From: Actinocrispum wychmicini
GTDB taxonomy: Bacteria > Actinomycetota > Actinomycetes > Mycobacteriales > Pseudonocardiaceae
DNA length: 64,000 nt
NCBI RefSeq assembly: GCF_004345645.1
Contig: NZ_SLWS01000004.1
Location: forward strand, 372,001 to 436,000
Direction of reading: 5' to 3'
Every line of letters starts with the position of its first letter. Position 1 is the stretch's first letter. A model generated the notes under the pieces. That model did no database searches. It was not told where the DNA came from and worked only from the letters and a program-made list of their open reading frames with translations. This document shows, piece after piece, positions 52,505 to 61,931 of this stretch. A program made the translations under genes and the position numbers.

Positions 52505-55500
52505 CGGCCGACTTCGAGGCGATCGCCGTGATCGGGGCCGGTGCCCGGCTGCCTGGCGCCGCGACCGTGTCCGAGTTCTGGCGCAACCTCCGCGCGGGCA
52601 CCGACTCGATCAGTCGGTTCGACCCGGGCACGCTGCGTGCCGCGGGCGTGAGCGAGCAGTTGATCGCCGACCCGGACTACGTGCCGGCGAGAGGTGTGCT
52701 GGCCGGTGGTGAGGACTTCGACTGGCGGTTCTTCGGCTACAGCGCGGCCGAGGCCCGGACCATCGACCCGCAGCAGCGGGTGTTCCTGGAGGTGTGTCGG
52801 GCCGCGTGTGACGACGCCGGTGTCGATCCGGCCCGGTTCCCCGGCTGGATCGGGGTTTTCGCCGGTGGTGACGTGACGACGACCGGGACCGGCGGCCCGC
52901 TGACGATCGAGCGCGTGATCGGCGCCGAGAAGGACTTCCTGGCCACGCGGGTCGCCTACAAGCTGGGCCTGCGCGGGCCGGCGATCACTGTGCAGACCGC
53001 GTGCTCCACGTCGTTGGTGGCCGTGCACCAGGCGAGCCAGAGCCTGCTCAACCACGAGTGTGACGCGGCGCTGGCCGGCGGCGTGTCGCTGTGGTTGCCG
53101 CAGAACACCGGCTACCGGTACGAACCGGACCACATTCTCTCGGTGGACGGGCGATGCCGCCCGTTCGACGCCGACTCCTCCGGCACGGTGTCCAGCAACG
53201 GCGCGGCCGTGGTGATGCTGCGGCGGCTGTCGGACGCGATCGACGACGGCGACCGGATCATGGCCGTGCTGCGCGGTTCCGCGCTGAACAACGACGGCGG
53301 CGAGAAGATCGGCTACACCGCGCCGTCGCTGACCGGACAGCGGGACGTGATCAGGCTGGCCCTCGCCCAGTCCGATGTGGACCCGGCGGACCTGGCGTAC
53401 GTCGAGGCACACGGCACCGCGACGCAGATCGGCGACCCGGTGGAGCTGGCCGCGCTGACATCGGCGTTCCGGCAGTCCACCGACCGGGTCGGCGACTGCT
53501 GGATCGGGTCGGTCAAGAGCAACATCGGGCACACCGGCGCGGCCTCGGGCGTCGCCGGGCTGCTCAAGACCGTGCTGCAGCTGGAGCACCGCGAGCTGGT
53601 GCCCAGCCTGCACTTCGCGCGGCCCAACCCGAAGCTGGACCTGGACAGTTCCCCCTTTCAGGTGATCACCGAGACGCGACCGCTCCCGGAAGACGGCCCG
53701 GTACTCGCGGCGGTCAGTTCGTTCGGGATCGGCGGCACCAACGCGCATGCCGTCCTGGAGACTCCGCCTCGCAGTGCGCGCGGCGGCCGCGGCCCGAAGG
53801 TGTTCTGCCTGTCCGCGTCCTCCCGTGACGCCTTGAAACGCGCCGGTGCGGCACTGGCCGACCGGCTCGATAACCCGCACGACCCCGTCTCGGTGGCCTG
53901 GACGCTCACCAGCGGGCGGCCTTCGTTGCCGTACCGCGCTTCGGTCACGGACGCCAATTCCTTGCGTGACCTGGACGGCGTCGAAGCGGGCAGCGGTCGT
54001 GTCGCGTTCGTGTTCCCTGGCCAGGGTGCGCTGTACCCAGGTGCGATCGAGGCCGCGTACGACGTGCTTCCGTTGTTCCGCAAGGTGTTCGATGAGGCGG
54101 CCGAGGTGGTGCGCGAGCACCACGGGATCGACCTGCGGGCCATGATCGCGCCCGGTGCGCCCGAGGAACCGTTGCGGGACAGTCTGGTTCAGCAACTGGG
54201 CTTGTTCTCGATCGGCTACGCGCTCGGGCGTGAGGTGCTCAGCTGGGGTGTGCGGCCGGTCGCGATGCTCGGGCACAGCGCCGGCGAGTACGTGGCCGCG
54301 GCGCTGGCCGGGGTGTGGGATCTTGCTGACGGCTTGGCATTGGTGGCCGCGCGGGCACAGGCCATGCGCCAGGGGCCGCCTGGCGGGATGATCGCGGTGT
54401 ACGCGTCGCCGGCGGAAGTCGCGGAACTCGCGTCCGGGTACGACCTCACGGTGGCCACCGAAGGACCGGGCCAGGTCGTGCTGGCCGGCGGCACCGAATC
54501 GGTCGAGCGGCTGGCCGCGCGGCTTGCCGGCACCTCCGTGAACGCGACCGTGCTGGACGCCGACCGGCCGTTTCACACCGAGGCGATGCGGCCCGCCGCC
54601 GGTGAACTGCGCGCGGCACTGGACCGTTCGCCTCCCGGCCAGGCGCGGCTCCCGGTCGTGTCGAACCTGACCGGCCGGCTGGCCGACCCGCAGCTGCTGG
54701 CCGACCGGGCGTACTGGGCCGACCACATGTGCGGCCGGGTGCGGCTGACCGAGGGCATGGCCACGCTGCTCGACGAGGGCTGTGCCGTGGTGATCGAACT
54801 CGGGCCCGGCCAGACCATGTCTGGTGGCCTACGCCGGCACGAACAGTGGGCGGCGACGGCGGTCCCGGTCATCGGCCGGGCCACCGAGCCCCGGCACGAG
54901 GCGTTACTCGGTGCGTTGGGCCGGCTCTGGGAGACGGGCGTGCCCGTCGGCTGGGACACGCTGTTCACCGAGCGGCCGGTGCGGTGCTCGCTGCCGCCCG
55001 TCCAGCTCGACTCGCGGCCGTGCCCGGTGGACGCCCCAACGCGGCCGCCGTCCACCCACGGCATGGTGGTGGTCGGCGACCCGGCTGTCGCCGAAGACCT
55101 TGTCGCGCAAGGCGCCCAGGTGACCGCGGTACACGTGACGACGCCGAGGGAACCGTTGGCGGGGCCGCTGAACTGGCCCGACAGCGGGCCGAGCCTGTCC
55201 AGTCGGCCGGATCTCGTCGCCGCTTTGGACAACTACGCCGCCAGCCTGCTGGCCGTCGACACGTCGGGCTCCGGCCGGCTGGCCGAGTTCGTGCGGACCA
55301 TCCCGCCGGCCGGTCCGGTGGACCTGAGCGCGCTCGACGAGGTCGCCGGGTTGCGTGACCTGGTCCGCCACTGCGCCCAGTCCTATCCGGACGTGCTGGC
55401 CGGCCGGGTCGAGCCGGTGTCCGTGCTGTATCCCCACGGTTCGGACCGGATGCTGCACGAGCTGCTGACCGGGAACAAAGTGCCGGTCAGTGACAGCGAA

Positions 55501-57210
55501 TCCTGCCTCGAAGCCGTGCGACGCTCGATACCGGCCTGGCACGGCGGCGAACCGCTGCGGGTGTTGGAGATCGGCGCGGGCCGTGGTGGTTTGACGTGGC
55601 CGCTGCTGGACGCGTGGACCGACCGTGAGCACGTCCAGTACGACGTCACGGATGTCAGCCCGCATCTGGTGTCCGAACTGGACAGTCGAATCAAGGAACG
55701 CGGCGAACCCAGGGTGCGGGCCAGAGTCTTCGACATCACCGCCGATCCCGCGGCCCAACGCCTGGTGTCCGGCACGTACGACCTGATCCTAGGGTACAAC
55801 GTTGTGCATGTTGCACCCTCCGTGCCGCTGGCACTGAACAACTTGCGCAGACTTCTGCGTGCTGACGGGACATTGTGTCTGGTCGAGCTGACCCGAGCGG
55901 AGATCTGGACGCACGTGGTCTGGGGCCTGGCGCCCGGCTGGTGGAACGCGGCCGACGACCTGCGTGGCATGTTCCCACAGCTCGACATCGCCGGCTGGAC
56001 CAAGGCACTCACCAGCGGCGGCTTCGACCTCACCACGGCCGAAGGCCCGACCGGGAACGCCGATCACGCGGTGCTCGTCGCCACGTTGGCCGACCGGGAC
56101 CGGTTGCGCGAGCCGATGGCCGACATCGCCCGCCAGACACCCTCGGCGCCGCCGCCCGCGTCGTCTATTGTGGACGAACGGCGCACGGTTACCGTTCCGG
56201 GAGATCCACTGACAGCGGAGCTGTCCGCCCTGTGGTGTTCGGCGCTCGGCGTCAGCTCAGCCGCGCCGGACGACGACTTCTACCGGCTGGGCGGCGAGTC
56301 GCTCGGGATCGTGCACCTACTCGGCCGTGTGCACGAGCAGACCGGGGTGCGCGTGCCGATGACCGAGTTCGCGGCCGCCCCGACCTTCGGCGCACTGCTG
56401 GACAAGATCCGTGCCAGCCACGGACCCACGTCACCGAACATACTGCGACTGAACGAGACCGGCGACGGGGTGCCGCTCTTCCTCGCCGCGCCCGGGGCTG
56501 GGAGCACACTGTGCTACCGGCATCTGATAGCCGAGCTGGGCGGTCGGGAACCGGTGTACGGCTTCGAATCACCGGGCCTGCACGACGACGCCGAGCCGCT
56601 GAACCGGATCGAGGACATGGCAGCGGCGAACCTGCTGCTGTTGAAGGAGATCCAGCCGCACGGCCCGTATCGCGTCGGCGGTTGGTCGATCGGCGCGATG
56701 ATCGCCCACGAGATGGCGGCCCAGCTGCTGGACCAGGGTGAACAGGTGGACCAGTTGCTGTGCGTGGACAGTTTCGCGCCGCGGACATGGTTCGGACCTG
56801 TCGGGTCCCGCCCGGGCTACCTCGCCCGAGGCCTGTGGTACCAGCTGCAGACCGCGCTTCCGGTGGACAAGTCGGGCAATCTCGGTGCCGCACTCGGTTT
56901 GGCCGGCGTCCAGGAACTGGGTCCGGCGTATGTCCGCGTGTACAACGCGAACGTCCGCGCGATGTTGCGGTACGTGCCCAGGCCGGTCGACTGCCCGGCC
57001 GTGGTCTTCAAGACCGGCCTGACCGAGCACGTCCGGCGCCGGGTGCGCCGGGAGACGTCCACCACCTGTCCGAGGGGCATCCGCCTGGTCGGCGTGCCCG
57101 GTGACCACCACTCGATGCTCCGGCCACGACACGCCGCCGTGCTGGCCGCCCGCGTCCGTGCGGTCCTCGACGAGTCGCCGCCGAGCAGAACCAAGGAGAG
57201 TCCGAAGTGA
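52501..57210 (+). CDS. PKS module KS-AT-cMT-ACP-TE (terminal, gem-dimethyl type)
   Basis: 1569 residues. KS: TACSTS with Cys168, EAHGTATQIGDP and KSNIGHTGAAS. AT: GHSAGEY with Ser593; the selectivity motif is RPFH (HAFH-like), pointing to malonyl-CoA. No KR, DH or ER, so the beta-keto group is kept. C-methyltransferase: VLEIGAGRGG at 1021-1030. ACP: GGESL with Ser1267. Thioesterase: GGWSIGA with Ser1396 and GDHHS near the end. It would extend the peptide by one C2 unit, methylate the alpha carbon and release a beta-keto acid, which is the substrate needed by the ACAD-like enzyme. The ATG overlaps the NRPS stop and its own stop overlaps the A-T gene (GTGA). Confidence 0.93.
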   Translation: MTADFEAIAVIGAGARLPGAATVSEFWRNLRAGTDSISRFDPGTLRAAGVSEQLIADPDYVPARGVLAGGEDFDWRFFGYSAAEARTIDPQQRVFLEVCRAACDDAGVDPARFPGWIGVFAGGDVTTTGTGGPLTIERVIGAEKDFLATRVAYKLGLRGPAITVQTACSTSLVAVHQASQSLLNHECDAALAGGVSLWLPQNTGYRYEPDHILSVDGRCRPFDADSSGTVSSNGAAVVMLRRLSDAIDDGDRIMAVLRGSALNNDGGEKIGYTAPSLTGQRDVIRLALAQSDVDPADLAYVEAHGTATQIGDPVELAALTSAFRQSTDRVGDCWIGSVKSNIGHTGAASGVAGLLKTVLQLEHRELVPSLHFARPNPKLDLDSSPFQVITETRPLPEDGPVLAAVSSFGIGGTNAHAVLETPPRSARGGRGPKVFCLSASSRDALKRAGAALADRLDNPHDPVSVAWTLTSGRPSLPYRASVTDANSLRDLDGVEAGSGRVAFVFPGQGALYPGAIEAAYDVLPLFRKVFDEAAEVVREHHGIDLRAMIAPGAPEEPLRDSLVQQLGLFSIGYALGREVLSWGVRPVAMLGHSAGEYVAAALAGVWDLADGLALVAARAQAMRQGPPGGMIAVYASPAEVAELASGYDLTVATEGPGQVVLAGGTESVERLAARLAGTSVNATVLDADRPFHTEAMRPAAGELRAALDRSPPGQARLPVVSNLTGRLADPQLLADRAYWADHMCGRVRLTEGMATLLDEGCAVVIELGPGQTMSGGLRRHEQWAATAVPVIGRATEPRHEALLGALGRLWETGVPVGWDTLFTERPVRCSLPPVQLDSRPCPVDAPTRPPSTHGMVVVGDPAVAEDLVAQGAQVTAVHVTTPREPLAGPLNWPDSGPSLSSRPDLVAALDNYAASLLAVDTSGSGRLAEFVRTIPPAGPVDLSALDEVAGLRDLVRHCAQSYPDVLAGRVEPVSVLYPHGSDRMLHELLTGNKVPVSDSESCLEAVRRSIPAWHGGEPLRVLEIGAGRGGLTWPLLDAWTDREHVQYDVTDVSPHLVSELDSRIKERGEPRVRARVFDITADPAAQRLVSGTYDLILGYNVVHVAPSVPLALNNLRRLLRADGTLCLVELTRAEIWTHVVWGLAPGWWNAADDLRGMFPQLDIAGWTKALTSGGFDLTTAEGPTGNADHAVLVATLADRDRLREPMADIARQTPSAPPPASSIVDERRTVTVPGDPLTAELSALWCSALGVSSAAPDDDFYRLGGESLGIVHLLGRVHEQTGVRVPMTEFAAAPTFGALLDKIRASHGPTSPNILRLNETGDGVPLFLAAPGAGSTLCYRHLIAELGGREPVYGFESPGLHDDAEPLNRIEDMAAANLLLLKEIQPHGPYRVGGWSIGAMIAHEMAAQLLDQGEQVDQLLCVDSFAPRTWFGPVGSRPGYLARGLWYQLQTALPVDKSGNLGAALGLAGVQELGPAYVRVYNANVRAMLRYVPRPVDCPAVVFKTGLTEHVRRRVRRETSTTCPRGIRLVGVPGDHHSMLRPRHAAVLAARVRAVLDESPPSRTKESPK

Positions 57211-58952
57211 CTGGGGAGACACCACCAGCGACGCTGGTCAGTATGTTCGCCGGGACCGTCGCCCGGGTCCCGGATCGTCCGGCGGTCAACGACGGTGACC
57301 ACCGGCTGACCTACGCCGAGCTGAACGTCCGCGCCGAGGCCGTCGCGGAGGACCTGCGGGCGCTCGGTGTCGGCCGGGAGGACCGCGTCGCCTGCCATCT
57401 CGACCGTGGCGCCGAACTGTTCGTCGCCATCCTCGGGATCCTGAAGGCCGGCGCGGCCTATGTCCCGGTCGACACCCGATATCCCGACGCCCGGCGGGAC
57501 CTGCTGATCGCCGACAGCCGCCCGGCCGCGCTGGTCACCGATCGAACCGTCCCGGTCGACGTCCCGGTGATCGACGTCGACATCGCCAGGACAGCGCCCG
57601 TGCGGCAGCCGGACGTGCGGCCGCAGGACGCGGCGGCGGTGCTGTTCACGTCGGGCTCCTCAGGACGCCCCAAAGCCGTCGTGTTGCAGCACGACAATCT
57701 GGTGAGCTTCGCGACCAACCCGGCGCTGCCGGCGCTGGCCGAAACCGACCGGGTCGGCCAGGTGTCGAGCATCTCCTTCGACGCCTTCGGATTCGAGACC
57801 TGGTGCGCGTTCGCCGGCGGTGCCGAGATCGTGGTGCTGCCGGCCATGGCGGACCTGCTGGGCAGCGACATCCGGCGTGAGCTCAAGCGCCGCCAGATCA
57901 CCGCGATGCTGGTCCCGACCATGGCGGTCAACCATGTGCTGCGCGAGGACCTCGACGCTTTCTCGGCCCTGCGGGTGCTGTGCACGGGCGGCGACGTGAT
58001 CTCCCCGGCCGCCTGCCGTGAACTGCTCGGCGGCGAGTTCACGGGCGAATTCGTCAACCTGTACGGGCCCACGGAAGGGACCACGGCGAGCACCGCGCAC
58101 TGTGTCACCAAGGCGGACCTCGACGCCGACGCCGTCCCCATTGGACTCCCGCTCGCCGGCGAACGCGTTTACCTGCTTGACGAACAGCTCAAGGAGGTCG
58201 CTCCCGGTGAAGTCGGCCAGCTGCACATCGGCGGTGCCGGCGTCGCCCGTGGCTACCTGGACCAGCCGGAGCTGACCGCCGAGAAGTTCCTGACCGACCC
58301 GTTCGCCGGCGGCCGGATGTACGCGACCGGCGACCTGGCCCGGCGCCGACCCGACGGCGTGCTGGAATTCCTTGGCCGAGCCGACAACCAGGTGAAAGTG
58401 CGCGGCTACCGGGTCGAGCCGGGCGAGGTGGAGCGCACTCTCGGCCGGCATCCCGAGGTCCGTGACGTCGCGGTCCTGGTCGCCGGCCACGAGCAGGACA
58501 AGCACCTCGTCGCGGTGGTCGTCTGCTACGACCGCACCAGTCCACGGGAGCTGCGGGACTACGCGGCCGAGCGGATGCCGGAGTTCATGGTCCCGAGCTC
58601 CTTCCTGCTGGTGCCCGGGATTCCCGCGAACGAGCACGGCAAGCGGGACATCGCGAGGCTTCGGGAGCTGGCCGACGAGCAACTGCGACGGCAGGGCTCG
58701 CGGGTCGCGCCCGACGGCGAGATCGAGCACTATCTCGCCGAACTGTGGGAGGACCTGCTGGCGGTCGAACGGATCGGCGCCACCGACGACTTCTTCTCGC
58801 TGGGCGGCAACTCGTTGCTGGCGTTCCGGGTGCAACGCCGGATCACCCGCGAGCTGGGCGTGCCGCTGCGGCCACAGGACGTACTGGCCAACAGCGAACT
58901 GCGCGGGCTCGCCACCCTCATCCAGGACCGGAAGGGCACGGGGTCACCGTGA
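57207..58952 (+). CDS. Stand-alone adenylation-thiolation (A-T) NRPS protein
   Basis: 581 residues. Adenylation core: LFTSGSSGRPKAV, SFDAFGFETW, LYGPTEGTTA, YATGDLARRRPDG and RADNQVKVRGYRVEPGEVE. Pocket residues read DAFLCGLTAK, which I cannot match to a known amino acid. The thiolation domain has FSLGGNSLL with Ser536. There is no condensation domain. Proteins of this A-T form with a P450 directly downstream (NovH/NovI, NikP1/NikQ) load an amino acid for hydroxylation while it is tethered. Here the P450 and a type II thioesterase follow with GTGA overlaps, so the same logic is likely. Confidence 0.9.
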   Translation: MTGETPPATLVSMFAGTVARVPDRPAVNDGDHRLTYAELNVRAEAVAEDLRALGVGREDRVACHLDRGAELFVAILGILKAGAAYVPVDTRYPDARRDLLIADSRPAALVTDRTVPVDVPVIDVDIARTAPVRQPDVRPQDAAAVLFTSGSSGRPKAVVLQHDNLVSFATNPALPALAETDRVGQVSSISFDAFGFETWCAFAGGAEIVVLPAMADLLGSDIRRELKRRQITAMLVPTMAVNHVLREDLDAFSALRVLCTGGDVISPAACRELLGGEFTGEFVNLYGPTEGTTASTAHCVTKADLDADAVPIGLPLAGERVYLLDEQLKEVAPGEVGQLHIGGAGVARGYLDQPELTAEKFLTDPFAGGRMYATGDLARRRPDGVLEFLGRADNQVKVRGYRVEPGEVERTLGRHPEVRDVAVLVAGHEQDKHLVAVVVCYDRTSPRELRDYAAERMPEFMVPSSFLLVPGIPANEHGKRDIARLRELADEQLRRQGSRVAPDGEIEHYLAELWEDLLAVERIGATDDFFSLGGNSLLAFRVQRRITRELGVPLRPQDVLANSELRGLATLIQDRKGTGSP

Positions 58953-60169
58953 ACGCACCCGTCATCGACCTCACCGACGTCGACGCGTTCATCACCGGAC
59001 GGCACCACGGGATGTTCGCGTGGCTGCGGGACAACGACCCCGTCCACTGGCACGCGACTGCCGACGACGGCGGATTCTGGGCGTTGACGGGATACCGGGA
59101 CATCGTGACCGCCTACAACGACCACACCTCGTTCAGCTCGGTCGGCGGCCCGATGCTGGGCGGGTCGTTCTCCAGCGACGCCACCGACACCGCGGCCAAC
59201 CGGATGCTGGTCGCGTCCGACCCGCCCCGGCACCGAATGCTCCGCCAGATGATGCACACCGTGTTCTCCCCGGAGTTCGTGCAGCGGGTCGCCGAGGAGG
59301 TGACCGTCGGTGTCGACGAGGTGATCGACCGGGCGCTGGCCGACGGCGGCTGCGACTTCGCCACCGACATCGCGCCCGAACTCCCGGCCCGCGCGCTGAT
59401 GGCGATGGCCGGGGTGTCCCGTGAGCAGGCTGGCCAGCTGATCGGCATGACCAGGCGGATGATCGGGTTCCGCGACCCCACCTGGGTGGACACCTCGGAC
59501 GACGAACGGCTGCGGCTGGCCATGATCCAGGCGGAGATCTTCGAGTTCTTCGCCGACATCCTGGCCGACCGGCGCCGCCACCCGCGCGAGGACCTGGTCA
59601 GCGTGCTCGCCGCGGCCAAGGTCAACGGCCGGCCGCTGCCCGAGGAGGACATCCTCTACAACTGCATGAATGTGGCCGTCGGCGGCAACGAGACATCGTC
59701 GTACACCGCGGTCGCCGGCGTGCTCGCGTTGGTGGAGAACCCCGATCAGCACCAGCGGCTCATCGACGACCCGGCAGTGCTCGACCTGGCTGTGAACGAG
59801 ATGCTGCGCTGGGCCACGAGCAACGCGTACGTGCTGCGTGTGGCGACCCAGGACGTGCCCATCGGCGACCAGGTCGTCCGAGCCGGCCAGCTGGTGACGT
59901 TGTGGAACGTGTCGGCGAACCGGGACGCGAGGCAGTTCACCGACCCGGACCGGTTCGTGGTCGACCGGTCGCCGAACCGGCACATCGCGTACGGCGTGGG
60001 TATCCACCGGTGCATCGGGTCGGTCGTCGCGCAGGTCGAGCTGCCGATCCTGTTCCGGCGGCTGGCCGAACGCCGCATCCGGTTCACTGTGGACGGTCCG
60101 GTCGTGCGGCTGCGGTCCAACTTCATCCAGGGCATCACCCGGCTGCCGGTGAAGATGGCGGCGCCGTGA
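58949..60169 (+). CDS. Cytochrome P450, likely hydroxylase of the tethered amino acid
   Basis: 406 residues. I-helix VAVGGNETSSYTAVAG with the acid/alcohol pair (ET), ExxR in VNEMLRWATS region (NEMLR), and heme-thiolate loop AYGVGIHRCIGS with Cys355. The F of the usual FGxGxHxC is Tyr. There is no membrane anchor, as is normal in bacteria. The start is the GTG overlapping the A-T stop. Given its partner it probably oxidises an aminoacyl thioester; oxidation of the finished peptide is the alternative. Redox partners are not encoded in the window. Confidence 0.92.
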   Translation: MNAPVIDLTDVDAFITGRHHGMFAWLRDNDPVHWHATADDGGFWALTGYRDIVTAYNDHTSFSSVGGPMLGGSFSSDATDTAANRMLVASDPPRHRMLRQMMHTVFSPEFVQRVAEEVTVGVDEVIDRALADGGCDFATDIAPELPARALMAMAGVSREQAGQLIGMTRRMIGFRDPTWVDTSDDERLRLAMIQAEIFEFFADILADRRRHPREDLVSVLAAAKVNGRPLPEEDILYNCMNVAVGGNETSSYTAVAGVLALVENPDQHQRLIDDPAVLDLAVNEMLRWATSNAYVLRVATQDVPIGDQVVRAGQLVTLWNVSANRDARQFTDPDRFVVDRSPNRHIAYGVGIHRCIGSVVAQVELPILFRRLAERRIRFTVDGPVVRLRSNFIQGITRLPVKMAAP

Positions 60170-60918
60170 AACTGGCCGACGGGTACGTGCTCGTGGAGCG
60201 TCCTAACGCGACACTCCGGGTCGCCGTGCTGCACCACGCCGGCGGATCCGCGCTGTCGTACCTGCCGTTGGCGCAGCGGCTGCCGGTGAGCTGCGAGCCG
60301 TGCCTGCTCGACCTGCCCGGCCGCGGCTCGCTCGACACGCTCCCCCCGGCGCCGGACTTCGCCACCGCCATCGAACAGACCCTGCCCACGATGACCGCGA
60401 TTGTGGACCGACCCACCGTCGTCGTCGGGCACAGCCTGGGCGCGCTCGTGGCGCACAGCCTCGTCGCGAGCCTGCCGACACCCCAGCGTACGCAGGTCAA
60501 AGCCGTTGTGGTGTCGGCGTTTCAGTCACCCCAGGACGCCGCCCAGGCGGCCACCCATCCCGGTTCGCCGTTCCAGGTGCGGACCCGCGAGTCCGTGCTC
60601 GGCGACCTGCGCGAACTGGGCGGCACCCCGGCCGAGATCTTCGACGACCCCGAATGGCTGGCCGAGACCATCACCCTGTTCGGCCTGGACCTGCACCTCG
60701 TGGACACCTACCACCCACCACCGGCCCCCGTCGACGCCGACTACCACGTGTGGTTCGGCCACGACGACAGCCGGCTGGCGACTGAGAAGCTCGCCGGCTG
60801 GGCCGCGGCCACCACGAAACCGGTGGTCACGCGGGAGTTCCGGGGCGGCCATTTCTACCTCACCGAGGTCGAGCAGGCGGCCAACGCACTGGCCGGCCTC
60901 GTGTCCCGCCTTGCCTGA
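60166..60918 (+). CDS. Type II thioesterase
   Basis: 250 residues. VAVLHHAGGSALSYLPLAQR is the opening of GrsT/TEII-type thioesterases, with the active Ser90 in VVGHSLGALVAHSL and the late His in FRGGHFYLTE. Such proteins clear mis-primed carriers or, as NikP2 does, release a finished hydroxy amino acid from an A-T protein. It is the last gene of the six-gene operon, and its GTG overlaps the P450 stop. Transposase scraps begin right after it. Confidence 0.92.
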   Translation: MKLADGYVLVERPNATLRVAVLHHAGGSALSYLPLAQRLPVSCEPCLLDLPGRGSLDTLPPAPDFATAIEQTLPTMTAIVDRPTVVVGHSLGALVAHSLVASLPTPQRTQVKAVVVSAFQSPQDAAQAATHPGSPFQVRTRESVLGDLRELGGTPAEIFDDPEWLAETITLFGLDLHLVDTYHPPPAPVDADYHVWFGHDDSRLATEKLAGWAAATTKPVVTREFRGGHFYLTEVEQAANALAGLVSRLA

Positions 60919-60924
60919 CCTGAA

Positions 60925-61067
60925 CCTGTACTGGTCGCGGCGAGCCGGTACTCGGTGAGCAGTCCGCCGAGACGCTGAACGGAGTCATGGGCGCGCAGGG
61001 CCTTCGGCAGCGTCCGGGCAAGCGCGGCCAGGACCGCACGGTCCGGCCAGGAGAGGCGAGGTCTGGG
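60925..61067 (-). pseudogene. Integrase-type transposase remnant
   Basis: The minus strand reads RPRLSWPDRAVLAALARTLP then KALRAHDSVQ. This corresponds to the N-terminal part of actinobacterial integrase-core transposases (usual form RPRLxWPDRAVLAALARLLP..LRxHRLVTPxTLLRWHR). Only about 45 codons remain. Confidence 0.6.
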
Positions 61068-61072
61068 GTGAC

Positions 61073-61261
61073 GGGAAGACGGCGTTGCGGTGGTGCGCGG
61101 CCGGGATGGCCGAAGCGGGCAAGCAGTTCCGCCGCGTCAACGGCCACCTGCACCTGCCGGCGTTTCGTGACGCGCTCGCCCGCATGTCGCGACCACCACT
61201 TCGGGGCAACCTCATGAGTATGTTCTGGCCAGAATTTGTCCACCTGGAGCCCCATCCGTAG
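61073..61261 (+). pseudogene. Transposase C-terminal remnant
   Basis: The plus frame reads GKTALRWCAAGMAEAGKQFR, then RVNGHLHLPAFRDALARM and ends at the stop at 61259-61261. The AGMAEAGKQFRRVNGHLHL phrase is the conserved end of a family of actinobacterial transposases. The catalytic part is missing. Confidence 0.65.
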
Positions 61262-61931
61262 AACGGGTCATCGTGCGGAATATGAGACGGCACACCACAG
61301 TTCCAGCGGCGAGCACGGTCAAGTCGGCGATCATGCGCCCTAAAGTTGGAACTATTTCTGGCCGTCGTTAACGCAGAGTCGGGATCCTTCAGGTGGGGAC
61401 GTCAGTGAACGCCAACAGCGACTCCATATTGACCATGAGGGCATGCCGAGGCCTGAGCTGACCTGAGCGGAGCGTTCGTCTGGCAGCTCACGGGACCGCC
61501 TTGGCCTGCAAGGTTGTTCCGATTCCACGATCTGTCGCCGTCTGTTCCCGATGGTCGCGTCGCATCCGCATAACCGCCAGGACGTGCACAGAGGTTCGCC
61601 ACACAGTCACAGCTGGCAGTTATCACCAGGTGCGATTGTGTGCATCACGAAAACTGTGTCAGCATGCTCTTTGGCCGCTCTCATCTCCCGTGCCAAGATT
61701 CTCGCCCGACGTCACATCGAACACCTTGCCGAGATCAAGGACGGTCGGTGACTCGTAGTCGTAAGCCCTCGCATCCGATCGATCGCTTGGCAGCGAATTA
61801 CCTTCGTTCATAGTTGCCCTCCCCGTGCGACTAACAAATGCTGAGATTACTCGCGGTTATACGAGACCACCAGGAGCGGTCATTGGGGAGCCGACGTCCC
61901 GCACCCCGATCATGTTCTCGACAGGGTGTCG
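61262..61931. other. Intergenic, no gene recognised
   Basis: About 670 bases, less GC-rich than its surroundings, with only short open frames on both strands and none resembling a known protein. It is consistent with decayed insertion sequence DNA plus the promoter of the ROK gene. Confidence 0.4.
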
